Positions 51,378-59,200 of a stretch of 64,000 nucleotides of DNA are shown here, one piece after another. Position 1 is the first letter of the stretch. Each line of letters opens with the position of its first letter. The notes beneath the pieces are model-generated. The model searched no databases and had not been told where the DNA came from. It saw only the letters and a program-made list of their open reading frames with translations. The stretch covers positions 6,820,001 to 6,884,000 of the forward strand of contig NZ_CP063373.1 of NCBI RefSeq assembly GCF_015160855.1, written 5' to 3'. Source of the stretch: Streptomyces ferrugineus (GTDB lineage Bacteria; Actinomycetota; Actinomycetes; Streptomycetales; Streptomycetaceae). The position numbers were made by a program, and so were the translations under genes.

Positions 51378-53204
51378 TCAGCGTCCGACCGCGTATCCCT
51401 GCATCCCCCGCGGGTTCGCCGCGGCCGACAGGATTCCGGTCTCCGGGTCCCGCGCGACCGCGCACAGCCGCCCCTCCGACCAGGCGTCACCGACGGTGAC
51501 GTCGTGACCGCGCCGCCGCAGCTCCTCCACCACCCCGGCGTCCGTGCGGGACTCCACCGTCACGCTGCCCGGCCGCATGCCGCGCGGAAAGAAGGAACCG
51601 GGGAAGCTGTCGTTGTGCCAGTTCGGGGCGTCGATCGCGCCCTGGAGGTCGAGGCCGCCGCGGACCGGGCCACGCAGGGCGACCGCGAGGAAGAAGTGCG
51701 TCTGCCACTGGTCCTGCTGGTCCCCGCCTGGCGTGCCGAAGGCCATGACGGGCACGCCGTCGCGCAGCGCGATGGAGGGCGTGAGGGTGGTGCGGGGGCG
51801 GCGGCCCGGTGTCAGGGAGTTCGGCAGGCCCTCCTCCAGCCAGCTCATCTGCAGCCGGGTGCCGAGCGGGAAGCCCAGCTCCGGCACCACGGGGTTGGAC
51901 TGGAGCCAGCCGCCGCTGGGCGTGGCCGCGACCATGTTGCCCCAGCGGTCGACGATGTCGAGGTGGCAGGTGTCGCCCCGGGTGCCGCCGTCGGCGGACA
52001 CGTCGGGCTCGCCCGGCACCGGTGAGGTCGGTCGCTTGGCGACGGTCGGCTCGCCGACGCCCAGCACGTCGAAGCCGGGTTCGCCGGAGGCCACCAGGCC
52101 CGCGTGCGCGCACAGCCGTGGGGTGCGGCCGCCCGGGCTGCCGGGCCGCAGCTCGTGGGAGGCCTTGTCGCCGACCAGCTGACGCCGGGCGGCGTTGTAC
52201 TCGTCCGACAGCAGCTCGGCCAGCGGCACCTCGGCCGCGTCGCCGTACCAGGCCTCCCGGTCGGCCATGGCCAGCTTGCAGCCCTCGATCAGCAGATGGA
52301 CGTACTCGGCGGAGCCGTACCGCGGCAGCTCGGGCGGGAGCAGCGCGAGCTGCTGGAGGAGGACGGGGCCCTGGCTCCAGGGGCCGGCCTTGCACAGGGT
52401 CCAGCCGTTCCAGTCGTACGTGGCAGGAGCCTCGTAGGTCGCGGACCAGCCGGCGAGGTCGGCGGCCGTGAGGGTGCCGGAGTGCCGCTCGCCGCTGGTG
52501 TCCATGGTGGGGCGCCGGGCCTGCCGCACGAGGGCCTCGGCGATGAATCCGGAGCGCCACACCTCCCGCGCGGTCTCGATCTGCGCGACCCGGTCCCCGG
52601 CTCCGGCGACCTCGGCGAGCAGTCGCTTCCAGGTGGCGGCGAGGGCGGGGTTGCGGAACGGCTCCCCGGGCCGGGGCGGCTTCCCGTCCGGCAGATAGAC
52701 CTCGGCCGACGAGGTCCACTCCGTCTCGAACAGCTCCCGCACGGTCTCGACGGTCTCGCCGACCCGCTCCACGGGGGCGTGGCCGTGTTCGGCGTACCCG
52801 ATGGCGTACTCCAGCACCTCGGCGAGCGTCCGGGTCCCGTGGTCCCGCAGGAGCAGCATCCAGGCGTCGAAGGCGCCGGGCACGGCGGCGGCGAGCGGGC
52901 CCGTCCCGGGCACCAGCTCCAGGCCGAGGCCCCGGTAGTGCGCGACGGTCGCCCCCGCCGGCGCCACGCCCTGCCCGCACAGCACCCGCACCTCGCCGCC
53001 GGCCGGGGCGATGAGGATCGGCACCTCGCCGGCCGGACCGTTGAGGTGCGGCTCGACGACATGCAGCACGAACGCGCCCGCCACCGCGGCGTCGTAGGCA
53101 TTGCCGCCGCGCTCCAGCACGGCCATCGCGGACTGCGAGGCCAGCCAGTGGGTGGAGGACACCATGCCGAAGGTGCCCTGAAGGGTGGGGCGGGTGGTGA
53201 ACAT
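51378..53204 (-). CDS. gamma-glutamyltransferase-family Ntn hydrolase
   Basis: A 608-residue gamma-glutamyltranspeptidase-like protein. MVSSTHWLASQSAMAVLERGGNAYDAAVAGAFVLHVVEPHLNGPAGE is the large-subunit opening, and the autocleavage site is GDTCHLDIVDRWGNMVAATPSGGW, with the nucleophilic Thr near residue 411 followed by Cys-His instead of the usual Thr-His. No secretion signal is obvious. Self-cleavage into two subunits is expected. It may act on glutathione or cephalosporin-like substrates. ATG 53204 preferred over 53234. Confidence 0.88.
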   Translation of the reverse strand: MFTTRPTLQGTFGMVSSTHWLASQSAMAVLERGGNAYDAAVAGAFVLHVVEPHLNGPAGEVPILIAPAGGEVRVLCGQGVAPAGATVAHYRGLGLELVPGTGPLAAAVPGAFDAWMLLLRDHGTRTLAEVLEYAIGYAEHGHAPVERVGETVETVRELFETEWTSSAEVYLPDGKPPRPGEPFRNPALAATWKRLLAEVAGAGDRVAQIETAREVWRSGFIAEALVRQARRPTMDTSGERHSGTLTAADLAGWSATYEAPATYDWNGWTLCKAGPWSQGPVLLQQLALLPPELPRYGSAEYVHLLIEGCKLAMADREAWYGDAAEVPLAELLSDEYNAARRQLVGDKASHELRPGSPGGRTPRLCAHAGLVASGEPGFDVLGVGEPTVAKRPTSPVPGEPDVSADGGTRGDTCHLDIVDRWGNMVAATPSGGWLQSNPVVPELGFPLGTRLQMSWLEEGLPNSLTPGRRPRTTLTPSIALRDGVPVMAFGTPGGDQQDQWQTHFFLAVALRGPVRGGLDLQGAIDAPNWHNDSFPGSFFPRGMRPGSVTVESRTDAGVVEELRRRGHDVTVGDAWSEGRLCAVARDPETGILSAAANPRGMQGYAVGR

Positions 53205-53420
53205 AAGGCCTCTCACCTCACTGTTCGCGCACATCGGCCAGACTGATGGGCGCTCGGACCGGTCCTGCGGGGGATCCGGGGAACCCGGGATGTCCGGACC
53301 GGGGCTCTCCTCCCGCCGCTCCCCAGCAGGCTACCGATCACCCCGCGCCCCTTCTTCCTCGGCGTCGCCGACCGCACCGGCGCCGTCACCTTGGCTCTGG
53401 TGCCTGCCCTGGACGCGGCA

Positions 53421-53439
53421 TTGAACGATTGTTTAGTAT
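53421..53439 (+). promoter_or_regulatory. TetR operator and -10 of a leaderless promoter
   Basis: TTGAACGATTGTTTA has the AAC-N4-GTT symmetry common for TetR regulators of ABC exporters. It overlaps TAGTAT (53434-53439), a fair -10 whose start point would fall at about 53446, directly before the ATG at 53447. This suggests a leaderless, autorepressed transcript. No clear -35 is seen. Confidence 0.5.
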
Positions 53440-53446
53440 GCTGTAC

Positions 53447-54091
53447 ATGCGTTCAATCCTGGATGACCGGACCACTCGCGCGGTGATCCGCGACGAGGCT
53501 CTGCGGCTGTTCGCCGACCGTGGACCCGAGTCGGTGACCATGCGTCAGATCGCCGAGGCCGCAGGCGTGTCGGCGGGACTCGTGGTGCACCACTTCGGTT
53601 CGAAGGACGGTCTGCGCCAGGAGGTCGACGAGTACGTCCTGGCCGTGTTCGAGGCGATGCTGGGCGAACTGACCGGCGAGAGCGGGGCTCAGCTCCTCGA
53701 TCCCCGCACCGGGGCGAGTTCCCTCAGCGAGGCGTTCGCCCGCCATCTCCCGGCCGGTTCTCCGCTGCCCGGCTACCTGCGCCGGCTGCTGCTGTCCGAC
53801 ACCGACGTCGGCAGGCGGCTCTTCCAGCGCCTGTTCGACCTCAGCAAGGCCGCACTGGGCGGCCTGGCGGCGGCCGGCCTGGCCGCACCCGGCCGGGACA
53901 CGGCGGTCCGCGCGGCCTTCCTGCTCGCCAACGACCTGGCCGTCTTCCTCCTGCGCGACCGGCTCGCGGAAGTCCTGGGCGCCGACCCGCTGTCGGCCGA
54001 CGGGGTGGCCCGCTGGGCGCCGGAGATGCTCAGCATCTACGCGGGCGGACTGAACGCATCACCGCAAGGAGACACAATCGAGAAAGGCTAG
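53447..54091 (+). CDS. TetR-family transcriptional regulator
   Basis: A 214-residue TetR protein. The helix-turn-helix is IRDEALRLFADRGPESVTMRQIAEAAGVSAGLVVHHFGSKDGL, about residues 14-55. No ribosome-binding site precedes the ATG, in keeping with leaderless translation; an ATG three codons earlier is the alternative. It heads a three-gene unit with an ABC exporter and presumably represses it until a ligand binds. Confidence 0.9.
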   Translation: MRSILDDRTTRAVIRDEALRLFADRGPESVTMRQIAEAAGVSAGLVVHHFGSKDGLRQEVDEYVLAVFEAMLGELTGESGAQLLDPRTGASSLSEAFARHLPAGSPLPGYLRRLLLSDTDVGRRLFQRLFDLSKAALGGLAAAGLAAPGRDTAVRAAFLLANDLAVFLLRDRLAEVLGADPLSADGVARWAPEMLSIYAGGLNASPQGDTIEKG

Positions 54092-54100
54092 GAACCCTCC

Positions 54101-54760
54101 ATGCCGGCCGGATCCACAGTCGTACCCTCACCGGTGCTCCAGGCCCACGACGTCCACAAGTCCTACGGCAGGCACCACGTCCTGCGCGGCGCCGACCTCA
54201 CCGTCACCACCGGGCAACTCGTCGCCGTCGTCGGGGAGAACGGCGCCGGAAAGTCCACCCTGCTCAGGATTCTGGCGGGCACACTTCCCGTGGATCGCGG
54301 CGAGGTGTCCCTGTCCGGGACGCTCGGCTACTGTCCGCAGGAGCCCGTGCTCAACGCCGCCCTGACCGTCGAGCAGCATCTGCGCTACTTCGCCGCCGCC
54401 CACCGCCTGCCCGACCTGCACCGCGGCCATGAACTCGTGCGCCTCCTCGGCTACGAGCGCTACGCGCAGACCGCCGCCGGCGAACTCTCCGGCGGCACCC
54501 GGCAGAAGCTCAACCTCACGCTCGCCCTTCTGCACGACCCGGACGTCCTGCTCCTCGACGAGCCCTACCAGGGCTTCGACTGGGAGACCTACCTGCGCTT
54601 CTGGACCCTGGTGGATGATCTGCGCACCCGCGGCAAGGCCGTCGTGATCATCACCCACCTCGTGTTCGAACAGGACCGCTTCGACCTGCTCGCCGATCTC
54701 GCCGACGGCCGGGTCACGCCCCGCACGACGGTCGAGGAGGACCACCATGTCGGCGCCTGA
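54101..54760 (+). CDS. ABC transporter ATP-binding protein (exporter type)
   Basis: A 219-residue ATPase: Walker A VGENGAGKST, signature ELSGGTRQKLNL, Walker B DVLLLDEPYQGFDW, H-loop IITHLVFE. Typical of small drug or lipid exporters with a separate permease. It starts nine bases after the TetR stop and overlaps the permease gene by 14 bases. Confidence 0.93.
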   Translation: MPAGSTVVPSPVLQAHDVHKSYGRHHVLRGADLTVTTGQLVAVVGENGAGKSTLLRILAGTLPVDRGEVSLSGTLGYCPQEPVLNAALTVEQHLRYFAAAHRLPDLHRGHELVRLLGYERYAQTAAGELSGGTRQKLNLTLALLHDPDVLLLDEPYQGFDWETYLRFWTLVDDLRTRGKAVVIITHLVFEQDRFDLLADLADGRVTPRTTVEEDHHVGA

Positions 54761-55580
54761 CACGACCGAACCGCGGGCCCTGTACGGGCAGTTCCCCACC
54801 GCACTGCGCTTCTCGGTGCGCGACCAGACCCGCAACCGGCTCGCCGGACTGCTGCTCGTGCTGTTCGTGCCCGCCTGGTACCTGCTCATGGACGCCCTCG
54901 CCTCGGGCGAGGTACTGGACTTCAAGCTGTACGCGACCGGCCGGGTCCTGCATGTCGACGGCGGCCATCTCACCCTGATCTCGGCGGGCCTCAACTCCGT
55001 CACGATGATCGCCGGGTTCGTCGTCTTCGACGCCGTGCGCAAGGCGCTCGCCTTCGACCGGCGGCTCGTCTTCGCCGGATACCGGCAGTCCACCCTCCTC
55101 GGCGCCAAGACCCTGGCCATCGCCGTGATCGCCGGCGCGATCGCCCTCTACACCGCGCTCGCGATCCTGTTCTTCTGGCGCCCGACGGTGGGCGGCTGGT
55201 TCGCCGTGCTCACCGGGTACACCGTCATCGCCCTCACCTACGGAGCCCTCGGCCTGCTCCTCGGCGTACTGGTCAAGCGCGACCTGGAGGGCTTCTTCCT
55301 CATCATCATGGGCGGGCTGATGGACACCTTCCTGCAGAACCCGCTGGGCAACCCGCTCGCCAACAAGCCCGTCCTGCAGTGGTTCCCGTCCTTCGGCCCC
55401 ATGCAGTTCGCCGCCGGCGGCTCCTTCGGCCACACCGCACTGTGGGGCCACCTCGCCCTGGGACTGGTGTGGGCGGCCTCGTTCAGCGCCGTGGGGCTGG
55501 TGATCTTCCATATCAGGACCCGCAACCGCAACCGCCGCGCCGCGCGCGACTCCGCGAACGGCCTTGCCCGAGACCTTTAG
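54747..55580 (+). CDS. ABC transporter permease
   Basis: A 277-residue ABC-2-type permease with about six hydrophobic segments (for example LAGLLLVLFVPAWYLLM, TLAIAVIAGAIALYTALAILFFW, YTVIALTYGALGLLLGVL). It pairs with the ATPase just upstream. Substrate unknown. Confidence 0.88.
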   Translation: MSAPDTTEPRALYGQFPTALRFSVRDQTRNRLAGLLLVLFVPAWYLLMDALASGEVLDFKLYATGRVLHVDGGHLTLISAGLNSVTMIAGFVVFDAVRKALAFDRRLVFAGYRQSTLLGAKTLAIAVIAGAIALYTALAILFFWRPTVGGWFAVLTGYTVIALTYGALGLLLGVLVKRDLEGFFLIIMGGLMDTFLQNPLGNPLANKPVLQWFPSFGPMQFAAGGSFGHTALWGHLALGLVWAASFSAVGLVIFHIRTRNRNRRAARDSANGLARDL

Positions 55581-55672
55581 ACTATGCAAAGCTTTCCATG
55601 GACACAGAACTTCCGTTGTTTCGCTGCCAGTTGGCACAAGGGCCGCACCTCCGCGAGGCCAGGAAGGCGACA

Positions 55673-56179
55673 ATGACGCAACACCGGAGCACGTCCCAGC
55701 GCCCCCAACCCCCCACCGGATGGCGGCGTCTGGCGTTCCGACTTCCCATCCGCCTGTATCGCGCCGGACTGGGACCACTGCTCGGCAAACGCTTCCTCCT
55801 CCTGCACCACACTGGTCGCAAGTCCGGCCGCGAACGCCAGGTGGTGCTCGAGGTGGTCTCCTACGACCGGGACACGCACACCTGGACCGTCGCCTCAGGC
55901 TTCGGTCCGAAATCCGACTGGTACCAGAACCTGCGTCATCGGCCGCAGGCCGCCATCCAGTTCGGCAGGCGACGCTTCTCCGTCAGGGCTCACTTCCTGT
56001 CACCCGAGGAAGGCGCCGACGTCATGGCCGAATACGCCCGTCGACACCCACGAGCCGCCCGCCGCCTGTCCTCGCTCATGGGCTTCCCCGTGGACGGCAG
56101 CGAGGCCGCCTACCGGCGCATCGGAGAGGCCACCCCGTTCGTGCGGCTCGAGGGCACGCCCCTGCCTTCCTCACCCTGA
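55673..56179 (+). CDS. deazaflavin (F420)-dependent nitroreductase-family protein
   Basis: A 168-residue DDN-type protein. LPIRLYRAGLGPLLGKRFLLLHHTGRKSGRERQVVLEVV and GFGPKSDWYQNLRHRPQAAIQFG are the family signature. These bind F420 and reduce quinones or nitro compounds. ATG 55673 has AGGAAGG upstream. It converges with the acyltransferase gene and their stop regions overlap by nine bases. Confidence 0.9.
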   Translation: MTQHRSTSQRPQPPTGWRRLAFRLPIRLYRAGLGPLLGKRFLLLHHTGRKSGRERQVVLEVVSYDRDTHTWTVASGFGPKSDWYQNLRHRPQAAIQFGRRRFSVRAHFLSPEEGADVMAEYARRHPRAARRLSSLMGFPVDGSEAAYRRIGEATPFVRLEGTPLPSSP

Positions 56180-57091
56180 CCAGAGCGAACCCCGTTCGCG
56201 CACCATCGCGGTCAGCGTTTCCTGGATGGTGTCGCGGACCTCGTCCGAGACCTTGTGGACGAACATCGGGTCCTCCAGGGCCTGAGGGGAATAGTGGTCG
56301 GTCCGGACCGGCTCGCCGAACCGGATCGTCCACTTGGTCGGCAGGGGTAGCGCGCCCAACGGGCCGAGCAGGGGGAACGTGGGCGTGATCGGGAAGTAGG
56401 GGAGGCCGAGGCGCCGGGCCAGGGGGCGGGCGTCCGCGATCATCGGGTAGATCTCCTCGGCGCCCACGATGGAGCAGGGCACGAGAGGGCTCCCGGTGCG
56501 CAGCGCGACGGCCGCGAAGCCGCCCCGGCCGAAGCGGCGCAGCCGGTACCTCTCGGCGAACGGCTTGCCGAGCCCCTTGTAGCCCTCGGGCATGACGCCG
56601 ACCAGTTCGCCGCGTTCCAACAGCCGTAGTGCGCTGTCCATACAGGCGATCGTGTGGCCGGCCTTGCGGGCCAGTGTGCGCAGTACCGGCAGTTCGAAGA
56701 CCAGGTCGGCGGCGAGCAGCCGCAGTGCCCGGTGCGCGGGGTGATGGTCGCGCACGGCGATCTGCAGCATGAGCGCGTCCAGCGGCAGGGTTCCGGAGTG
56801 GTTGGCCACGATGAGGGCGCCGCCCTCGGCCGGTATGTTGTCCAGGCCCTCCACATCGACGCGGAAGTACTTGCCGTACAGCTGCCGGAGAGGCGCCAGC
56901 AGGACGTCGTCGGTGAGTTCGGGGTCGTAGCCGAAGTCGTCCACGCCCTGCTCGTCGGTGAGACAGCGGTCGAGGAGGTCGCGTCCCCGGGCCAGGGCGA
57001 GCATGCCCTGGGCCACCGTCTCCATGAGCAGGTCCCGGGGGCTCACCCGGTCCTGCGGAGGCTGACCTTCTCTTTGGCCTGCCTCGTCCAT
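56171..57091 (-). CDS. PlsC-type lysophospholipid acyltransferase-like protein
   Basis: A 306-residue acyltransferase-domain protein. ALIVANHSGTLPLDALML carries the catalytic His98 with Asp105, and GVMPEGYKGLGK is the PEG block. It is a 1-acyl-glycerol-3-phosphate acyltransferase relative of the group common in actinomycetes. It lies 121 bp after the redF-like gene in the same direction; whether it belongs to the prodiginine cluster is uncertain. Confidence 0.87.
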   Translation of the reverse strand: MDEAGQREGQPPQDRVSPRDLLMETVAQGMLALARGRDLLDRCLTDEQGVDDFGYDPELTDDVLLAPLRQLYGKYFRVDVEGLDNIPAEGGALIVANHSGTLPLDALMLQIAVRDHHPAHRALRLLAADLVFELPVLRTLARKAGHTIACMDSALRLLERGELVGVMPEGYKGLGKPFAERYRLRRFGRGGFAAVALRTGSPLVPCSIVGAEEIYPMIADARPLARRLGLPYFPITPTFPLLGPLGALPLPTKWTIRFGEPVRTDHYSPQALEDPMFVHKVSDEVRDTIQETLTAMVRERGSLWSG

Positions 57092-57211
57092 AGGCCTCTC
57101 CTCCCGCTTGCGATGTGCGTGTGCAGACAGCCGGTGGCGTGTTTCGCCGTGCCTCGAACGCGGCGTTCGCGGCGCGGTCCCCGGCTCCGGAGAACCGCGC
57201 CGCGAACGCTC

Positions 57212-57892
57212 TCAGTAGACGAACGGCACCAGCTTGGCCGTCTTCTTGGAGTACTCCTGGAAGGCGTCGCCATATCGCTCGGCCAGGTACTTGTCGAGCA
57301 TGGGGATGTTCAGGAAGGCGAACATGCACGCCATGATCGCCGGGATGACGAAGGCCCACGGACTGCCCGTCACCAGCGCGAACCCGGTGAAGAGCACGAC
57401 ATCACCGAAGTAGTTGATGTGCATGGAGTACTTGAACAAGCCCTCTGTGTAGAGCTTTCCCTTGTGCTCCGGCACCTGCTTCCACAGCTTGCGCTGGTAC
57501 TCCGAGCCGGTGTTGAGGTACGACCCGACGAGGTAGAGCACGACGCCGAGCCAGGCGAACGCTCCCACGGAGGCGGCGTTGGTGCCGCCCAGGTAGGCCA
57601 TCGTGCCGTGGATGATGACGACCCAGACGCCCACGGTCGCCGCCTCGGACCACTCCATGCTGCGCTTGAGCATGACGAAGGTCGTGGCGATGAACCGCAG
57701 CAGGTAGATCGCCGACAGGGCGAGAAGGAGTCCACGGCGGAGCAGCTCGGCGTGGTCGAGGTGGATGCCGAACCAGTCGGCCACGGTGTCCGTGCCGCCG
57801 AAGAGGAACCAGGCGGCTATCACCACGGCCGCGGTGTTGCACGTGGTCACCAGCGTCTTCGGGCCGATCGACGTGTCGTACCCGCCGTACAT
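57212..57892 (-). CDS. redF: RedF-like membrane protein (DUF1295/isoprenylcysteine methyltransferase fold)
   Basis: A 226-residue integral membrane protein with about five to six hydrophobic segments. The C-terminal GLFKYSMHINYFGDVVLFTGFALVTGSPWAF and MLDKYLAERYGDAFQEYSKKTAKLVPFVY match the DUF1295/steroid-5-alpha-reductase-like group. It follows the redG-like gene by 65 bp. In the S. coelicolor red cluster the corresponding position is redF, a membrane protein of unknown role. Confidence 0.75.
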   Translation of the reverse strand: MYGGYDTSIGPKTLVTTCNTAAVVIAAWFLFGGTDTVADWFGIHLDHAELLRRGLLLALSAIYLLRFIATTFVMLKRSMEWSEAATVGVWVVIIHGTMAYLGGTNAASVGAFAWLGVVLYLVGSYLNTGSEYQRKLWKQVPEHKGKLYTEGLFKYSMHINYFGDVVLFTGFALVTGSPWAFVIPAIMACMFAFLNIPMLDKYLAERYGDAFQEYSKKTAKLVPFVY

Positions 57893-57957
57893 CTCTCACG
57901 CTCGCTTTCTGTTGGGGTGGGGGGTGGGAACCGAGGGGCGGGCAGGCGGATCCGCCC

Positions 57958-59127
57958 CTATGACCGGGCCTTGGCCAGGTTGCCGGTCCGGCTCCGGGAT
58001 TCGGCGGTGCGCCTTCCGCGGGTGCCGTTCGTCCCCTTGGAACCGTTGCCGCCGGCCGCCCCCTGGCCGTCGTCCGGTTCGCTCACCGGGGCGTTCGAAT
58101 GGGCCGCGGCCTCCGCCTTGAGCCGGTCGCGCATCTGCAGGAACTTGGCGTTCATCTCGTCGACCGCGATGAGCTTGTTCACACCGCGCTCGCTCACCTT
58201 GGGCTCCTGACGGAGCATGATGCCCACGTCCTGCGGGTCCTGGACGAGCCTCTCCATGAGCAGCGACGCCCGCAGCACCCAGGGCCGCAGCTGCTTGACC
58301 GGCACCATGGTCCGCAGCATCGGGTACTCGTACAGCCGCATGATCGCCAGGGTGTTCTCGTCGTCGATGGGGGTGAGCCAGGTGGTGATCTCCAGGAGCC
58401 CGGTCTTGACGTGCGTCAGTCCCGGTGCCTGGTAGATGAGGTTGAAGTGGGAGCTGTTCTCCGGATTGGCCTCCTCGCACTGGTCGAAGGTGGAGCGGAT
58501 GATGGTCCCGTCGACCTCGACCTTGTGATTGACGATCTTGTTGGCGGCGAGGTAGCGGTCCCGGCCGTCCATCCAGAGGTTGCGCGCGGTGCCGTACATG
58601 AAGGTGTAGTCGATGTTGTTCGTCCAGTGATCCCGGTGCACGAAGGTCACGTGGTAGAACTCGAGCAGGCTCTCGATGTAGCGCGTGTAGTGGATGGGCC
58701 GGGTCCACGAAATCGTCTCGTAGGGCCGGGGATTGCTCACGAGTTCGGTCGGCAGTTCGATCGCCGGAAGGTCCTCCCGCTGGTCTCCCCACCACAGCCA
58801 GACCAGGCCGTGCTCCTCACGCACCGGGTAGGTCCGCAGCTTCAGGGAGGCGGGAATGCGCGCGTCGGTGCCCAGGGCGGGCACCACCTTGCAGGTGCCC
58901 TCGGCGTTGAAACGGAAGCCGTGGTAGGGGCATTCGACGGTGTTGCCCTTGAGCCGGCCGTCGGCGATGTTGGCGCCTTTGTGGGGACAGCGCGCCGTCT
59001 GGCACACGAGGTTGCCGTCGAGGTCGCGCCACAGGACGAGTTCCTCGCCCATGCGGCGCACCCCGGTGGGCTTGTCGCGCTTGATGTCACCGGTCTGCAG
59101 GATCGGGTACCACTGGTTGGGGATCAT
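57958..59127 (-). CDS. redG: RedG-like Rieske oxygenase (prodiginine oxidative cyclase)
   Basis: A 389-residue Rieske non-haem iron oxygenase. The 2Fe-2S ligands are Cys47/His49 in CPHKGANI and Cys66/His69 in CPYHGF; the mononuclear iron site is in ESLLEFYHVTFVHRDHW near residue 180. RedG-type enzymes carry out C-H activation that closes the carbocycle of prodiginines such as streptorubin B. The 45-residue C-terminal Gly/Ser/Arg-rich tail is low complexity. Identity rests on fold plus the RedJ-I-H-G-F gene order; ring size cannot be predicted. Confidence 0.85.
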   Translation of the reverse strand: MIPNQWYPILQTGDIKRDKPTGVRRMGEELVLWRDLDGNLVCQTARCPHKGANIADGRLKGNTVECPYHGFRFNAEGTCKVVPALGTDARIPASLKLRTYPVREEHGLVWLWWGDQREDLPAIELPTELVSNPRPYETISWTRPIHYTRYIESLLEFYHVTFVHRDHWTNNIDYTFMYGTARNLWMDGRDRYLAANKIVNHKVEVDGTIIRSTFDQCEEANPENSSHFNLIYQAPGLTHVKTGLLEITTWLTPIDDENTLAIMRLYEYPMLRTMVPVKQLRPWVLRASLLMERLVQDPQDVGIMLRQEPKVSERGVNKLIAVDEMNAKFLQMRDRLKAEAAAHSNAPVSEPDDGQGAAGGNGSKGTNGTRGRRTAESRSRTGNLAKARS

Positions 59128-59200
59128 CCGGCTGTGTTCCTCTCGTCACCCGCACCGTGGTGAACCGGGCGCGGTGTACTGGCGGATGGGCGGCACCGGC

